This document shows, piece by piece, positions 22,232 through 31,470 of a DNA stretch of 52,914 nucleotides (its first letter is position 1; every line of letters begins with the position of its first letter). The notes under the pieces were generated by a model. It was not told the DNA's origin and made no database searches. It was given only the letters and a program-made list of their open reading frames with translations. Where the stretch lies: the NCBI GenBank assembly GCA_964486135.1, contig CAZAKT010000009.1, positions 1 through 52,914 of the forward strand, read 5' to 3'. The stretch comes from UBA4923 sp964486135 (lineage in GTDB: Bacteria > Bacillota > Clostridia > Saccharofermentanales > DTU023). The translations under genes were made by a program, and so were the position numbers.

Positions 22232-25200
22232 TTATTTGGGATCCGCCAGCCTGAGATAGGACTTGTAGCGCTCCTCGGCTGCCTCCCGGGCGCGGGCAAA
22301 GATTGCCTCGACCTCCTCTTCCGGATACTTCTTGAAGAGGGAGGTATAGCGGACTTCCTGCCTCAGGAAATCGGTATAGTCGCGTGTCGGCGCCTTCGAG
22401 TCCAAGCTGAAAGGATTCTTCTCCGGGTCTTCTGCCAGGACGGCCGGATTGTAACGCCAGAGATGCCAGTAACCGGTCTCTACCGCGTCCTTCTCCCGCT
22501 CCTGTGACAGGGCCATGCCGCCACGAATACCATGGTTGATACAGGGGGCGTAGGCAATGACAATTGACGGCCCGTCCCAAGCCTCAGCCTCGCGCAAGGC
22601 GCGAAGAGTCTGCGCCTGGCTGGCCCCCATGGAAATCTGAGCGACATAGACGTAGCCATAGGTCATGGCCATAAGGCCCAGATCCTTTTTCTTCAAGGCC
22701 TTGCCGCCTGCAGCAAATTGCGCGACGGCGCCGAGCTGGGTGGCCTTGGAGGCCTGTCCTCCCGTGTTTGAATAGACTTCCGTATCAAGCACGAGTACGT
22801 TGACATCCTCACCGGAGGCAAGGACATGGTCCAGCCCGCCATAGCCGATATCGTAGGCCCAGCCGTCGCCACCGATGATCCAGGTGGAACGAAGCATCAG
22901 ATAATCCTTGAGCTCAAGGATCCTGTCACGGAGCCCGGCTGCCTCGCCGGAAAGCTCCGCTTCGCCAAGGTCCAGGATGAATCGGGCGGCGACGCCACGC
23001 GCCCCGTCCTTCTCGTCCTTCTTTTCGAGCCAGCTGGCGATCGACTCACTGAGCGCTCCCGGGATATCCCCGACTTCAGCCAGCTTCCTGACATAGTCTG
23101 TGACCCGGTCTCGGAGCTGCTTGACGCCAAGATGCATGCCAAGCCCGTATTCGGCATTGTCCTCAAAGAGGGAGTTGGCCCAGGAGGGACCAAAACCGTC
23201 CTCATTGACACAATAGGGCATGGAGGGGGCCGAACCTCCCCAGATGGAGGAGCAACCCGTTGCGTTGGCGATCATCATGCGATCACCAAAAAGCTGGGTT
23301 GCCAGGCGGACATAGGGCGTCTCGCCACAGCCGGCGCAGGCGCCTGAGAACTCAAGCAGGGGCCGCTCGAACTGGCTGCCCTTGACAGTCATCTTGTTCA
23401 GGGGATTCGGCTTCCTCGAAAGGCCCTGGGCAAACTTCCAATGATCAGCTTCCAGCAGATGTTCCTCAAGCGGTTCCATAACCAGGGCCTTCTCCTTGGC
23501 AGGGCAGACCTGGGCGCAGGAACCACAGCCCGTGCAGTCAAGCGCAGAAATCTGGATCCTGAACTGGTACTGATCGTAAGGCCGCATACCCTGGACCGTC
23601 TTGAAGCTATCGGGCGCGGTGTCCGCCTCCTCCCCGGTCAGGAGGAAGGGCCGGATAACGGCGTGGGGACAGACATAGGCACACTGGTTGCATTGGATGC
23701 AGTTGTCCGGGATCCAGCGGGGCACATTGACAGCGATGCCGCGCTTCTCATACTGTGAAGTCGATTGCGGCAGACTGCCATCCACATGGTCCATGAAGGC
23801 GGATACGGGGAGGCTGTCGCCTTCCTGCCGGTTCATGACCTGGGCGATGTTGAGGACGAAGGCCGGCGCCTCAAGCATCTTGACCGGCCTGTCCACAGCG
23901 TCACGCCAGGCGGCCGGAACCTCAACCTCTTTGATCTGCTCGATGCCGGCGTCAATAGCGCTGTTGTTCATGCGGACCACATCTTCTCCCTGATCACCGT
24001 AGGAACGGGAGATGGCCTCTTTCATATGCTTGACAGCCTCGTCTACCGGGATGACCTCGCTGATCTTGAAAAAGGCCGCCTGGCAGATGGTGTTAATCCG
24101 GGTTCCCAGGCCCAATTTCTGGGCGATATCCACGGCATCGATGATATAGAGCTTGATGTCGTTTTCGGCCAGGAAACGCTTGACCTGTCCGGGCAGGAAT
24201 TCATCCAGCTCCTCTTCGCTTCTGGTCGTGTTGAGCAGGAAAGAGCCACCCTTTTTCAGGACCTTGAGCATATCGTACTTATCGAGATAGGCCTGGTTGT
24301 GGCAGGCAACGAAGTCAGCCTTCTCAACCAGATAGGGCGCCCGGATCGGCGAATTGCCAAAACGGAGGTCTGAGATGGTGACACCACCCGATTTCTTTGA
24401 GTCATAGGAGAAATAGGCCTGGGCGTACATAGGCGTATTGTCACCGATGATCTTGATCGAGTTCTGGTTGGCACCGACCGTCCCGTCGGATCCCAGACCC
24501 CAGAAGCGGGCCGCGAAGGTACCTTCCGGAGACACCTGGAGTGATTCAGTGACAGGCAGTGAAAGTTCGGTCACGTCATCGGTGATGCCGATCGTGAACT
24601 CAGGCTTGGTGTTGCCTGCCGCCAGCATGTCAAAGACGGCATTGATCTGGGAGGGGGTGGTGTCTTTGGAGCCCAATCCATACCGGCCCCCCGACACGGT
24701 TACCGGCCGGTTGGCACAGGAAACGGTCGAGACCACGTCAAGGTAAAGGGCCTCACCCTGGGCTCCCGGCTCCTTGGAGCGGTCCAGGACGGCGATCCGC
24801 CTCACCGTCTCCGGGATGGCCGAGAGGAGGCGGTCTGAGCAGAAGGGCCTGAAGAGGTGGACGTGGATGACCCCCGTCTTCCTGCCCTGGCAGTTGAGGT
24901 AGTCAACGGTTTCACAAATTGTGTCGTAAACCGATCCCATGCAGATAATGATTTCTTCAGCCTCAGGATCCCCATAGTAGACAAAAGGTTTATAGACACG
25001 TCCCGTCAGCTTGCCTATCTCTTCCATATAATGCTCAACCACTTGGGGGAGCTCGAGATAGTATTTGTTGGGCGCCTCCTTCATCTGGAAAAAGATGTCG
25101 GGATTCTGGGCCGAACCGCGGAGACAGGGGTCGTTGGGGGTAAGCCCCCTCTTCCTGAAGGCATTGACTGCCTCCATATCGACCAGGTCCGCCAGATCGG

Positions 25201-25771
25201 CATAGTCCAGCTGTTCGACCTTCTGGATTTCATGCGAAGTCCTGAAACCATCGAAAAAGTGGACGAAGGGCACACTGCCCTTGATGGCTGACAAATGCGC
25301 TACAACCCCCAGATCCATGGCCGACTGGACCCCATGCGAGGCCAGGATGGCAAAACCTGTCTGGCGGGCTGCCATGACGTCACCGTGGTCGCCGAAGATC
25401 GACAGGGCATGGCCGGCGATGGAACGGGCGGTAACATGGAAGACGGCCGGCAACAATTCCCCCGCCATCTTGTACATATTGGGGACCATAAGAAGCAGGC
25501 CCTGTGAGGCCGTATAGGTTGTTGTCAAGGCCCCTGTCGCAAGCGAACCGTGGACAAGACCCGCGGCGCCTCCCTCCGACTGCATCTCAATCACTTGGAC
25601 ACTTTGCCCGAAGACATTTTTGCGGCCCTGCTGTGACCATTGGTCAACGCTGTCCGCCATACCGGATGAGGGCGTAATCGGATAAATACCGGCCACTTCC
25701 GTAAAGGCATATGACGCGTAAGCCGCGGCAGTGTTCCCATCCATCGTCACAAAAGTTTTGTTTTTTGGCAT
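22232..25771 (-). CDS. nifJ: Pyruvate:ferredoxin (flavodoxin) oxidoreductase
   Basis: This 1179-residue single-chain enzyme oxidises pyruvate to acetyl-CoA and CO2 and reduces ferredoxin. Domains are in the usual order: pyrimidine-binding TPP domain (TAAAYASYAFTEVAGIYPIT), the transketolase C-like and gamma-like domains, two [4Fe-4S] clusters (CIQCNQCAYVC near residue 690 and CTGCGSCAQVC near 745), and the pyrophosphate-binding TPP domain (GACAGCGETPYVRL; GGDGWAYDIGYGGLDH). The ATG at 25769-25771 has GGGAG upstream. It takes pyruvate from both the glycolytic genes upstream and the citramalate lyase operon. Confidence 0.97.
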   Translation of the reverse strand: MPKNKTFVTMDGNTAAAYASYAFTEVAGIYPITPSSGMADSVDQWSQQGRKNVFGQSVQVIEMQSEGGAAGLVHGSLATGALTTTYTASQGLLLMVPNMYKMAGELLPAVFHVTARSIAGHALSIFGDHGDVMAARQTGFAILASHGVQSAMDLGVVAHLSAIKGSVPFVHFFDGFRTSHEIQKVEQLDYADLADLVDMEAVNAFRKRGLTPNDPCLRGSAQNPDIFFQMKEAPNKYYLELPQVVEHYMEEIGKLTGRVYKPFVYYGDPEAEEIIICMGSVYDTICETVDYLNCQGRKTGVIHVHLFRPFCSDRLLSAIPETVRRIAVLDRSKEPGAQGEALYLDVVSTVSCANRPVTVSGGRYGLGSKDTTPSQINAVFDMLAAGNTKPEFTIGITDDVTELSLPVTESLQVSPEGTFAARFWGLGSDGTVGANQNSIKIIGDNTPMYAQAYFSYDSKKSGGVTISDLRFGNSPIRAPYLVEKADFVACHNQAYLDKYDMLKVLKKGGSFLLNTTRSEEELDEFLPGQVKRFLAENDIKLYIIDAVDIAQKLGLGTRINTICQAAFFKISEVIPVDEAVKHMKEAISRSYGDQGEDVVRMNNSAIDAGIEQIKEVEVPAAWRDAVDRPVKMLEAPAFVLNIAQVMNRQEGDSLPVSAFMDHVDGSLPQSTSQYEKRGIAVNVPRWIPDNCIQCNQCAYVCPHAVIRPFLLTGEEADTAPDSFKTVQGMRPYDQYQFRIQISALDCTGCGSCAQVCPAKEKALVMEPLEEHLLEADHWKFAQGLSRKPNPLNKMTVKGSQFERPLLEFSGACAGCGETPYVRLATQLFGDRMMIANATGCSSIWGGSAPSMPYCVNEDGFGPSWANSLFEDNAEYGLGMHLGVKQLRDRVTDYVRKLAEVGDIPGALSESIASWLEKKDEKDGARGVAARFILDLGEAELSGEAAGLRDRILELKDYLMLRSTWIIGGDGWAYDIGYGGLDHVLASGEDVNVLVLDTEVYSNTGGQASKATQLGAVAQFAAGGKALKKKDLGLMAMTYGYVYVAQISMGASQAQTLRALREAEAWDGPSIVIAYAPCINHGIRGGMALSQEREKDAVETGYWHLWRYNPAVLAEDPEKNPFSLDSKAPTRDYTDFLRQEVRYTSLFKKYPEEEVEAIFARAREAAEERYKSYLRLADPK

Positions 25772-25815
25772 TTTTTTCTCCCTGTTTTTAGTGGGCAAAG
25801 AGGCCCGGCCAAATC

Positions 25816-25824
25816 AGTATATCA
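25816..25824 (-). promoter_or_regulatory. Candidate extended -10 promoter of nifJ
   Basis: On the minus strand TGA-TATACT lies in the 81-base gap between gpmI and nifJ, about 45 bases before the nifJ ATG. There is no clear -35. nifJ could therefore be transcribed apart from the glycolytic genes. Confidence 0.45.
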
Positions 25825-25852
25825 CGAAGGCACATCCCCTCTGATCCAGCGT

Positions 25853-27415
25853 CTACCGCTTCCAGAGCGAGTGTCCTGTCATTTCTTCCGGCGCTTCCAG
25901 TCCCAGAATATCCAGTATGGTGGGCGCCAGATCCGCCAGTTTTCCATCCTCCAGGGAACCGCTTGCCAGTCCCGCGCCGATCAGCTTGACCGGATTGATT
26001 GTATGGGCGGTAAAGGGTCCTCCCCTGCCTGGATCCACCATCTCCTCCAGATTGCCGTGGTCCGCGGTGATCAGGGCGACCCCGCCCCGCTCCAGAATCG
26101 CGGGGACAATCCGGGACAAGCAGTCATCAACCGTTTCCAGGGCCTTGACGGCTGCGGCAAAAATCCCTGTATGGCCAATCATGTCACCGTTGGCGAAGTT
26201 CAGGATGATCACGTCGGGCTGGCGGTCGGCCAGGGCCTCCAGCAAGCGGTCCGTCACCTCCGGCGCGCTCATCTCCGGCTGGAGATCATAGGTGGCGACG
26301 GCAGGCGAGGGAACCAGGATCCTTTCCTCACCGGCAAAAGGCTCTTCCCGTCCCCCATTGAGGAAAAAAGTCACATGGGCATATTTCTCCGTCTCAGCGA
26401 TCCTGAGCTGGGTCAGACCGGCCTCCGACACCACTTCTCCCAGGATGCCCGTCAATCGTTCAGGCGGATAGGCGGTGCGATAATCGTCAAAGGAGTCAAA
26501 GTCGGCGCTGTATTCGGCCATGCCCACGTAGGAAAGACCAAGAGGGGACTTGGCGACCGGGAAGCGGTCAAAACCGGGTTCACAGAAGGCCCGGGTCAAT
26601 TCACGCGCCCGGTCAGGCCTGAAATTGAAGAAGATGAAGCTGTCACCCGCTTTGACAGGGGCGACAGGGGATCCGTCCGGTCTGGTGATCAGGACCGGGA
26701 CAATAAACTCATCAGTCACGCCGCGCGCATAGGAAGCCTTGACAGCAGCGACAGGATCGGTGGCCCTTTCCCCTTCAAAACCTTCGGCCGTCAGGGCACG
26801 GTAGGCTTTCTCCACCCGGTCCCAGCGATTGTCACGATCCATGGCGTAATAGCGGCCAGACAGGGTCGCCACCTGTCCGATCCCGCTCTTCTCCAGATGG
26901 GCCAGGAGTGTTTCCAAATAGCCTGCGCCCGCTTCAGGCGCGGTATCCCTTCCATCAAAGAAGGCGTGGATGGCAAGCTTCTGGACACCGTTTTTCTTGG
27001 CCATATCCACCAGGGCCAGCAGATGGGTCAGGTGGCTGTGGACACCACCGTCCGAAAGGAGGCCGGCCAAATGGAGGGTGGCCTGCCGATCAGCCGCCCG
27101 GCGCATGGCCCATAGGAGTGCCTGGTTGTCAAAGAAAGAACCCTCTTCGATGGCCCTGCTGATCCTGAGCAGGTCCTGGTAGACAATCCGGCCTGCCCCT
27201 ATATTGGTGTGACCGACTTCCGAGTTCCCCATCTGGCCATCCGGGAGCCCAACCTGGCCCCCACTCGTCTGAATGACTGAACAGGGCCATTTATCCGACA
27301 GGCTGTCCAGGCAAGGGGTCCTGGCCGCCAGGACCGCATTGCCCTCCTCTTTTTCCGAAATACCCCAGCCGTCAAGTATCAAGAGGGCGACCGGGCCATT
27401 GGGTTTTTCTGTCAT
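25853..27415 (-). CDS. gpmI: 2,3-bisphosphoglycerate-independent phosphoglycerate mutase
   Basis: The 520-residue protein is of normal length for the Mn-dependent iPGM and shows its metal and catalytic segments: ALLILDGWG with the first metal Asp, MGNSEVGHTNIGAG with the phosphorylated Ser, HAFFDGRDTAPEAG, ADHGNLEEM and HTINPVKLI. It interconverts 3- and 2-phosphoglycerate. It starts 3 bases after the PGK-TIM fusion gene and has GAGGGG upstream. Confidence 0.97.
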   Translation of the reverse strand: MTEKPNGPVALLILDGWGISEKEEGNAVLAARTPCLDSLSDKWPCSVIQTSGGQVGLPDGQMGNSEVGHTNIGAGRIVYQDLLRISRAIEEGSFFDNQALLWAMRRAADRQATLHLAGLLSDGGVHSHLTHLLALVDMAKKNGVQKLAIHAFFDGRDTAPEAGAGYLETLLAHLEKSGIGQVATLSGRYYAMDRDNRWDRVEKAYRALTAEGFEGERATDPVAAVKASYARGVTDEFIVPVLITRPDGSPVAPVKAGDSFIFFNFRPDRARELTRAFCEPGFDRFPVAKSPLGLSYVGMAEYSADFDSFDDYRTAYPPERLTGILGEVVSEAGLTQLRIAETEKYAHVTFFLNGGREEPFAGEERILVPSPAVATYDLQPEMSAPEVTDRLLEALADRQPDVIILNFANGDMIGHTGIFAAAVKALETVDDCLSRIVPAILERGGVALITADHGNLEEMVDPGRGGPFTAHTINPVKLIGAGLASGSLEDGKLADLAPTILDILGLEAPEEMTGHSLWKR

Positions 27416-27418
27416 AAG

Positions 27419-29359
27419 TTACCCCTCGGCGATTAGGCCGAATTCTTCTGCTTTGAGGGAGGCGCCTCCGACAAGGCCACCGTCGACATGCGCTTGGGCG
27501 AATAGGCCCGCTGCGTTTTCAGCCTTGATCGAACCCCCGTAAAGGATTTTGATCAAGTCGGCCGCTTCCCCGTAAAGGTCCTCCAGGAGGCGGCGGATAT
27601 AGGCGCAGGCTTCCTCCGCCTGCTCTTCCGTAGCCGTTTCGCCCGTCCCGATGGCCCAGACAGGTTCGTAGGCGACCAGGATCTGGCAAAGTGACCTCTC
27701 CCCGATCCCTTCAAAAGCTGCCCCGATTTGCCTCTTGAGCAAGGCTTCCGTCTCCCCGGCCACCCGCTGCTCCCTGGTCTCCCCACAACAGACAATAGGC
27801 CGTATGCCCCAGGCCAGCGCGGCTTTCAACTTGGCGTTGACCATCTCATCACTTTCCCCGGCATAGGCCCGGCGTTCTGAATGGCCGATAAGCACATAGG
27901 GCACATGCATTTCCGCCAGCATCTTCATGGATACTTCACCCGTGTAGGCGCCCTCATCGATTGAATAGCCATTCTGCGCCGCGATGCGGACCGGCGACCC
28001 TTCACAGTTTGCCAAGGCGGCCTCAAGTACCGTATTCGGAACAGCGGCAATTACCTTGGCAGCCGTCTGGGCGACCAGTGCCTTCAGTTGATCCAGGAAG
28101 GCCGTCGCTTCGGCGGGAACACCGTAATTCATCTTCCAATTGCCGGCCACTACCCGGGCACGTGGATCCCGGTCAAGCAGACAATCGATGCCCGGCAGCA
28201 CCTTGCCTTCCAAAAACTCAAGCGAGGCGCCACCGCCGGTGGAAATATGGGTCATTTTGTCGGCAAAGCCCATTTGTTCGACGGCCGCCGCCGAGTCACC
28301 TCCCCCAATAATGGAAATAACCTCCGATTCAGCTATGGCCTTGGCCAGGGTCCGGGTTGACCGGCTGAAGGCCTCAAACTCGAAGACATCGACAGGACCG
28401 TTCCAGACAACCGTGCCGGAAGCCGCAGCGATTTCACCATATTTTTTGGCCGTCTCAGGGCCAATACCCATGCCCATCATATCGTCGGGTATCTGGTTGG
28501 AAGGGACGATAACCGGCGTGGCGTCTTCCGCGTACCTGTCGGAGACGGTGGTATCAACAGGAAGCATAAGCTTGACCCCTTTTTCTTCGGCCAGGGCCAT
28601 AAGCTCCCGGGCCAGGTCCAGCTTGTCCCTTTCACAGATCGAGCTACCCACCGGCCAGCCCTTGGCCGCCTGGAAGGTGTAGGCCATACCCCCGCCAATC
28701 AGGAGATTGTCCACGTTGTCGATCAGATTCTTGATGACGCCGATCTTGTCGGATACCTTGGAACCACCCAGGATTGCCGTCAAAGGTCTTTTCGGATCGC
28801 TTACAGCCCTGCCCAGCATCTCCAGCTCCCGGTTGATGGTATAGCCGGCCACGCCAGGGAGAAAAGAGGCGACCCCTGCCGTGGACGCGTGTGCCCTGTG
28901 GACGACACCAAAGGCATCACTGGCATAAAGTTCAGCCAGATTGGCAAGTTTTCGGGCAAAGGCCGGCTTATTCTTAGTCTCCTCCTTATGGAAACGAACG
29001 TTTTCCAGAAGAAGGATCTCGCCATCTCCAAGGGCCGATGCCTTGGCCAAGGCGTCATCCCCTATCACGTCATCGGCCAGGATCACCGGCTTACCCAGCA
29101 GGTCCGACAGCCGGTCAGCAACAGGTTTCAAGGAGAAGGCCGGATCAAATCCCTTGGGCCGACCCAGGTGCGAGACAATGATCAGCCGGGACCCCCTGTC
29201 CACCAGCGACCGGATGGTTGGCAGAGCCGCCCTTATCCGGCGATCGTCCGAAATTTCATTGGTTTTTTTATCGAGGGGAACATTGAACTCGGCCCGCAAC
29301 AAGACGCGTTTGCCCTTTACTTCCACGTCATCGATAGTCTTCTTGTCGTAAATGATCAT
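27419..29359 (-). CDS. pgk/tpiA: Phosphoglycerate kinase - triosephosphate isomerase fusion
   Basis: The single 646-residue frame encodes two glycolytic enzymes. Residues 1-395 are a complete PGK (LLRAEFNVPLD; IIVSHLGRPKG; LTAILGGSKVSDKIGVI; nucleotide loop IIGGGDSAAAVEQ). After a short join around DRDPRARV, residues 403-646 are a complete TIM (VVAGNWKMN with the catalytic Lys; GHSERRAY with the His near 493; AYEPVWAIGTG with the Glu near 565; LYGGSIKAENA). No stop or frameshift separates them. The ATG follows AAAGGGG. Such fusions are known from Thermotoga but are not the rule in Clostridia. gapA is not adjacent. Confidence 0.96.
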   Translation of the reverse strand: MIIYDKKTIDDVEVKGKRVLLRAEFNVPLDKKTNEISDDRRIRAALPTIRSLVDRGSRLIIVSHLGRPKGFDPAFSLKPVADRLSDLLGKPVILADDVIGDDALAKASALGDGEILLLENVRFHKEETKNKPAFARKLANLAELYASDAFGVVHRAHASTAGVASFLPGVAGYTINRELEMLGRAVSDPKRPLTAILGGSKVSDKIGVIKNLIDNVDNLLIGGGMAYTFQAAKGWPVGSSICERDKLDLARELMALAEEKGVKLMLPVDTTVSDRYAEDATPVIVPSNQIPDDMMGMGIGPETAKKYGEIAAASGTVVWNGPVDVFEFEAFSRSTRTLAKAIAESEVISIIGGGDSAAAVEQMGFADKMTHISTGGGASLEFLEGKVLPGIDCLLDRDPRARVVAGNWKMNYGVPAEATAFLDQLKALVAQTAAKVIAAVPNTVLEAALANCEGSPVRIAAQNGYSIDEGAYTGEVSMKMLAEMHVPYVLIGHSERRAYAGESDEMVNAKLKAALAWGIRPIVCCGETREQRVAGETEALLKRQIGAAFEGIGERSLCQILVAYEPVWAIGTGETATEEQAEEACAYIRRLLEDLYGEAADLIKILYGGSIKAENAAGLFAQAHVDGGLVGGASLKAEEFGLIAEG

Positions 29360-29549
29360 GCCAAACCCCTTTTCGAGTATGATGGGCCGCAGATAACGGC
29401 CGGCCCTGCTATCTTACAATATTTTACGCGTCAAGGCGCGCCCCATTAAATGTAACGTTTCTACCAGAAGAATGCAGTTGACATTTTGCCTATTTCGTCT
29501 TCAATTCCGGATGGACAGGCCTTCAATCTGACCCAGGGAGATCCCGCAG

Positions 29550-30419
29550 CTAGCCTTGGTACATGGAGGCATGCTGGTCTTCCCTCCCATGACTGTCGGA
29601 GCCCGCTGTACAGAACATCCCCAGCTCCCGGGCCGTCTTTTGCATGAGGTGCGATTCCAAAGCGGTGGCTTGACCGTGAAAACATTCGATACCCAGGATT
29701 CCTGCCTGCTGAAAATTCTTGAAATGGGTGAGGAGGTCGACCCCGGCCCCCTCCTTACACCAACCATACTGCTGTGGATGGGCCAGGACAGCAATCCCAC
29801 CCGATTCCCTGATAATCTGGACCACTTCAGCGACCAGGCGGCGTTCCCGATATACAAAAGCCGGCCGTCCTTCATTCAAAAGCTCTTTGAAGGCCTCTTC
29901 GACCGAAGCGAAACCCGCCTCCTCAACCAACCAAAGCGCCATATGGGCGCGTCCAACCATGGAGCGCGAGTGGGCATGCCGATAGAGATCGTCATAATCA
30001 ATTTTATAACCGAGATCCCTCAACTTTTTAATCATAGCCCGGTTTCGCCGCTGCCTGTCTGAGGCCAGCTTCTCCAGATAGGCCATCATCTGCCTGGGCT
30101 GATCCTCCTCAAAATAGCCGAGCACATGCACCTCACGATCTTGGTAACGGGCACTGCATTCGACGCCGGGTACAAAGTCAGGCCTGCTTGCCGGGGGGAC
30201 TTCCGCCAGGGCTTCGCGGATGGCCGGGATGCCTGCCAGGCTGTCGTGATCCGTCAATGAAAAGGCCCGCAGGCCCTTTTCCAGAGCTTCCTCAACCAGC
30301 TCCTCAGGCGTTTGGGCGCCATCCGAATAGCTGGAATGAAGATGGAAGTCGACGGCTCCTTCCGCCGTAGCCAGACGCAGGAAGCGGGCGACCCGGGAAT
30401 CAGATCCGGATACCGCCAT
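29550..30419 (-). CDS. PHP-domain phosphoesterase
   Basis: The 289-residue protein has the PHP metal-binding motifs FHLHSSYSDG near the start, LTDHDSLAG, PGVECSA, LAHPQQYG and GSDSHG near the end. It matches cytoplasmic PHP phosphoesterases such as the 3',5'-nucleotide bisphosphate phosphatase/RNase AM (YciV) group. The ATG at 30417-30419 overlaps the glycosyltransferase gene by 20 bases; a longer reading would overlap it by over 120. Confidence 0.85.
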   Translation of the reverse strand: MAVSGSDSRVARFLRLATAEGAVDFHLHSSYSDGAQTPEELVEEALEKGLRAFSLTDHDSLAGIPAIREALAEVPPASRPDFVPGVECSARYQDREVHVLGYFEEDQPRQMMAYLEKLASDRQRRNRAMIKKLRDLGYKIDYDDLYRHAHSRSMVGRAHMALWLVEEAGFASVEEAFKELLNEGRPAFVYRERRLVAEVVQIIRESGGIAVLAHPQQYGWCKEGAGVDLLTHFKNFQQAGILGIECFHGQATALESHLMQKTARELGMFCTAGSDSHGREDQHASMYQG

Positions 30420-31371
30420 GGGAGTGATCCTGGTCCTTCTCGGGCGGCTCGCCATAGGTTTCAGCGATAAAATAACGCGGCCGCGCCTTGACTTCGCGGA
30501 AGAGACTGTCAATATAGACACCGATCAAGCCCAGGCTGATCAGGATAAGACTGCCGATCAGGAGTTGGAGTAGGATGACAGTCGTGAAACCCGTCGCCGC
30601 CTTTCCAAGAAAATACTTGACCAGGGTTTGGATGGCCAGGACTAAAAAGGCCAGGAGGAAGAAGGTTCCCACACTGTTGATCAGGAGCAGGGGCCGGGAT
30701 GAGAAGCCTGTCAGGGCATTGACCGAAAGACGGACCAGTTTCCGAAAGCCCCATTTGCTCTTTCCCCCGGTCCGAGCCTCAACCTCGAAGGGGAAGCTGA
30801 TCCTTTTGAAGCCCATCCAAGCGGACAGGGCACGGAAAAAAGTATCCTTTTCCGGGATTGTCTTCCAGTAATCGACGACCTGGCGGTCCAGGAGTTTGAA
30901 ATCAGAGGCATTCTTCAGCTGAACCCCTGACAGATAACGGAAAAGCCTGTAGAAAGAGCCGGCAGCCATCCGGGAAAGGAAGGATTCCTTCCCCCGTCCC
31001 GTCTTTACACCCTCCACCACCAGGTAGCCTTCCTGCCAAAGGTCGATCATGGCCGGCAGGTAACGGGGGGGATGTTGCATATCGCCGTCCATGACAATGA
31101 CGGCGTCCCCGGAAGCCTTGTCCAGACCCGCGCACAGGGCCGCCTCCTTGCCAAAATTCCTGGAGAATCGGATCAGTCTGAGATGGCCGTCCGCCTCAGC
31201 CAGGGTCAGGAGCTCTTCCCAGGTCCCGTCCTGGGACCCGTCATCGACCGCCAGGAGTTCATAATCCACCCCCTTGGAGACAAGCACGTCCGAGACTGCC
31301 TGGAGTGTCCTTCCAGGCTGGCCCGATTCGTTATAAAAAGGGATGACGACCGATATCAACGGCCTTTCCAT
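30400..31371 (-). CDS. Membrane-bound family 2 glycosyltransferase (GtrB/YkcC-like)
   Basis: The 323-residue protein has a GT-A domain with ISVVIPFYNESG, the nucleotide-binding LAVDDGSQDGT, the metal-binding DGDMQHPP and the acceptor region, followed by two C-terminal membrane helices (about residues 225-250 and 263-290). This layout is that of polyprenyl-phosphate glycosyltransferases which charge undecaprenyl phosphate with a sugar. The ATG at 31369-31371 has AGGAG 6 bases upstream; the TTG six codons earlier does not. The C-terminal tail is His-rich (DHSHGG). Confidence 0.88.
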   Translation of the reverse strand: MERPLISVVIPFYNESGQPGRTLQAVSDVLVSKGVDYELLAVDDGSQDGTWEELLTLAEADGHLRLIRFSRNFGKEAALCAGLDKASGDAVIVMDGDMQHPPRYLPAMIDLWQEGYLVVEGVKTGRGKESFLSRMAAGSFYRLFRYLSGVQLKNASDFKLLDRQVVDYWKTIPEKDTFFRALSAWMGFKRISFPFEVEARTGGKSKWGFRKLVRLSVNALTGFSSRPLLLINSVGTFFLLAFLVLAIQTLVKYFLGKAATGFTTVILLQLLIGSLILISLGLIGVYIDSLFREVKARPRYFIAETYGEPPEKDQDHSHGGIRI

Positions 31372-31410
31372 CTTTATCTCCTGGTCCAAGTCAATACGCT
31401 CATCTTCTTA

Positions 31411-31446
31411 TTTGAAAATGGACGCAACCGACCGCCGCGTCCATTT
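31411..31446 (-). terminator. Intrinsic terminator after the NlpC/P60 gene
   Basis: On the minus strand AAATGGACGC and GCGTCCATTT (stem of 10 bp, 11-base loop) are followed by TTTTC. It lies in the 99-base gap before the glycosyltransferase gene. Confidence 0.65.
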
Positions 31447-31470
31447 ACAGTTCATAAGTATCCCTGCCGG

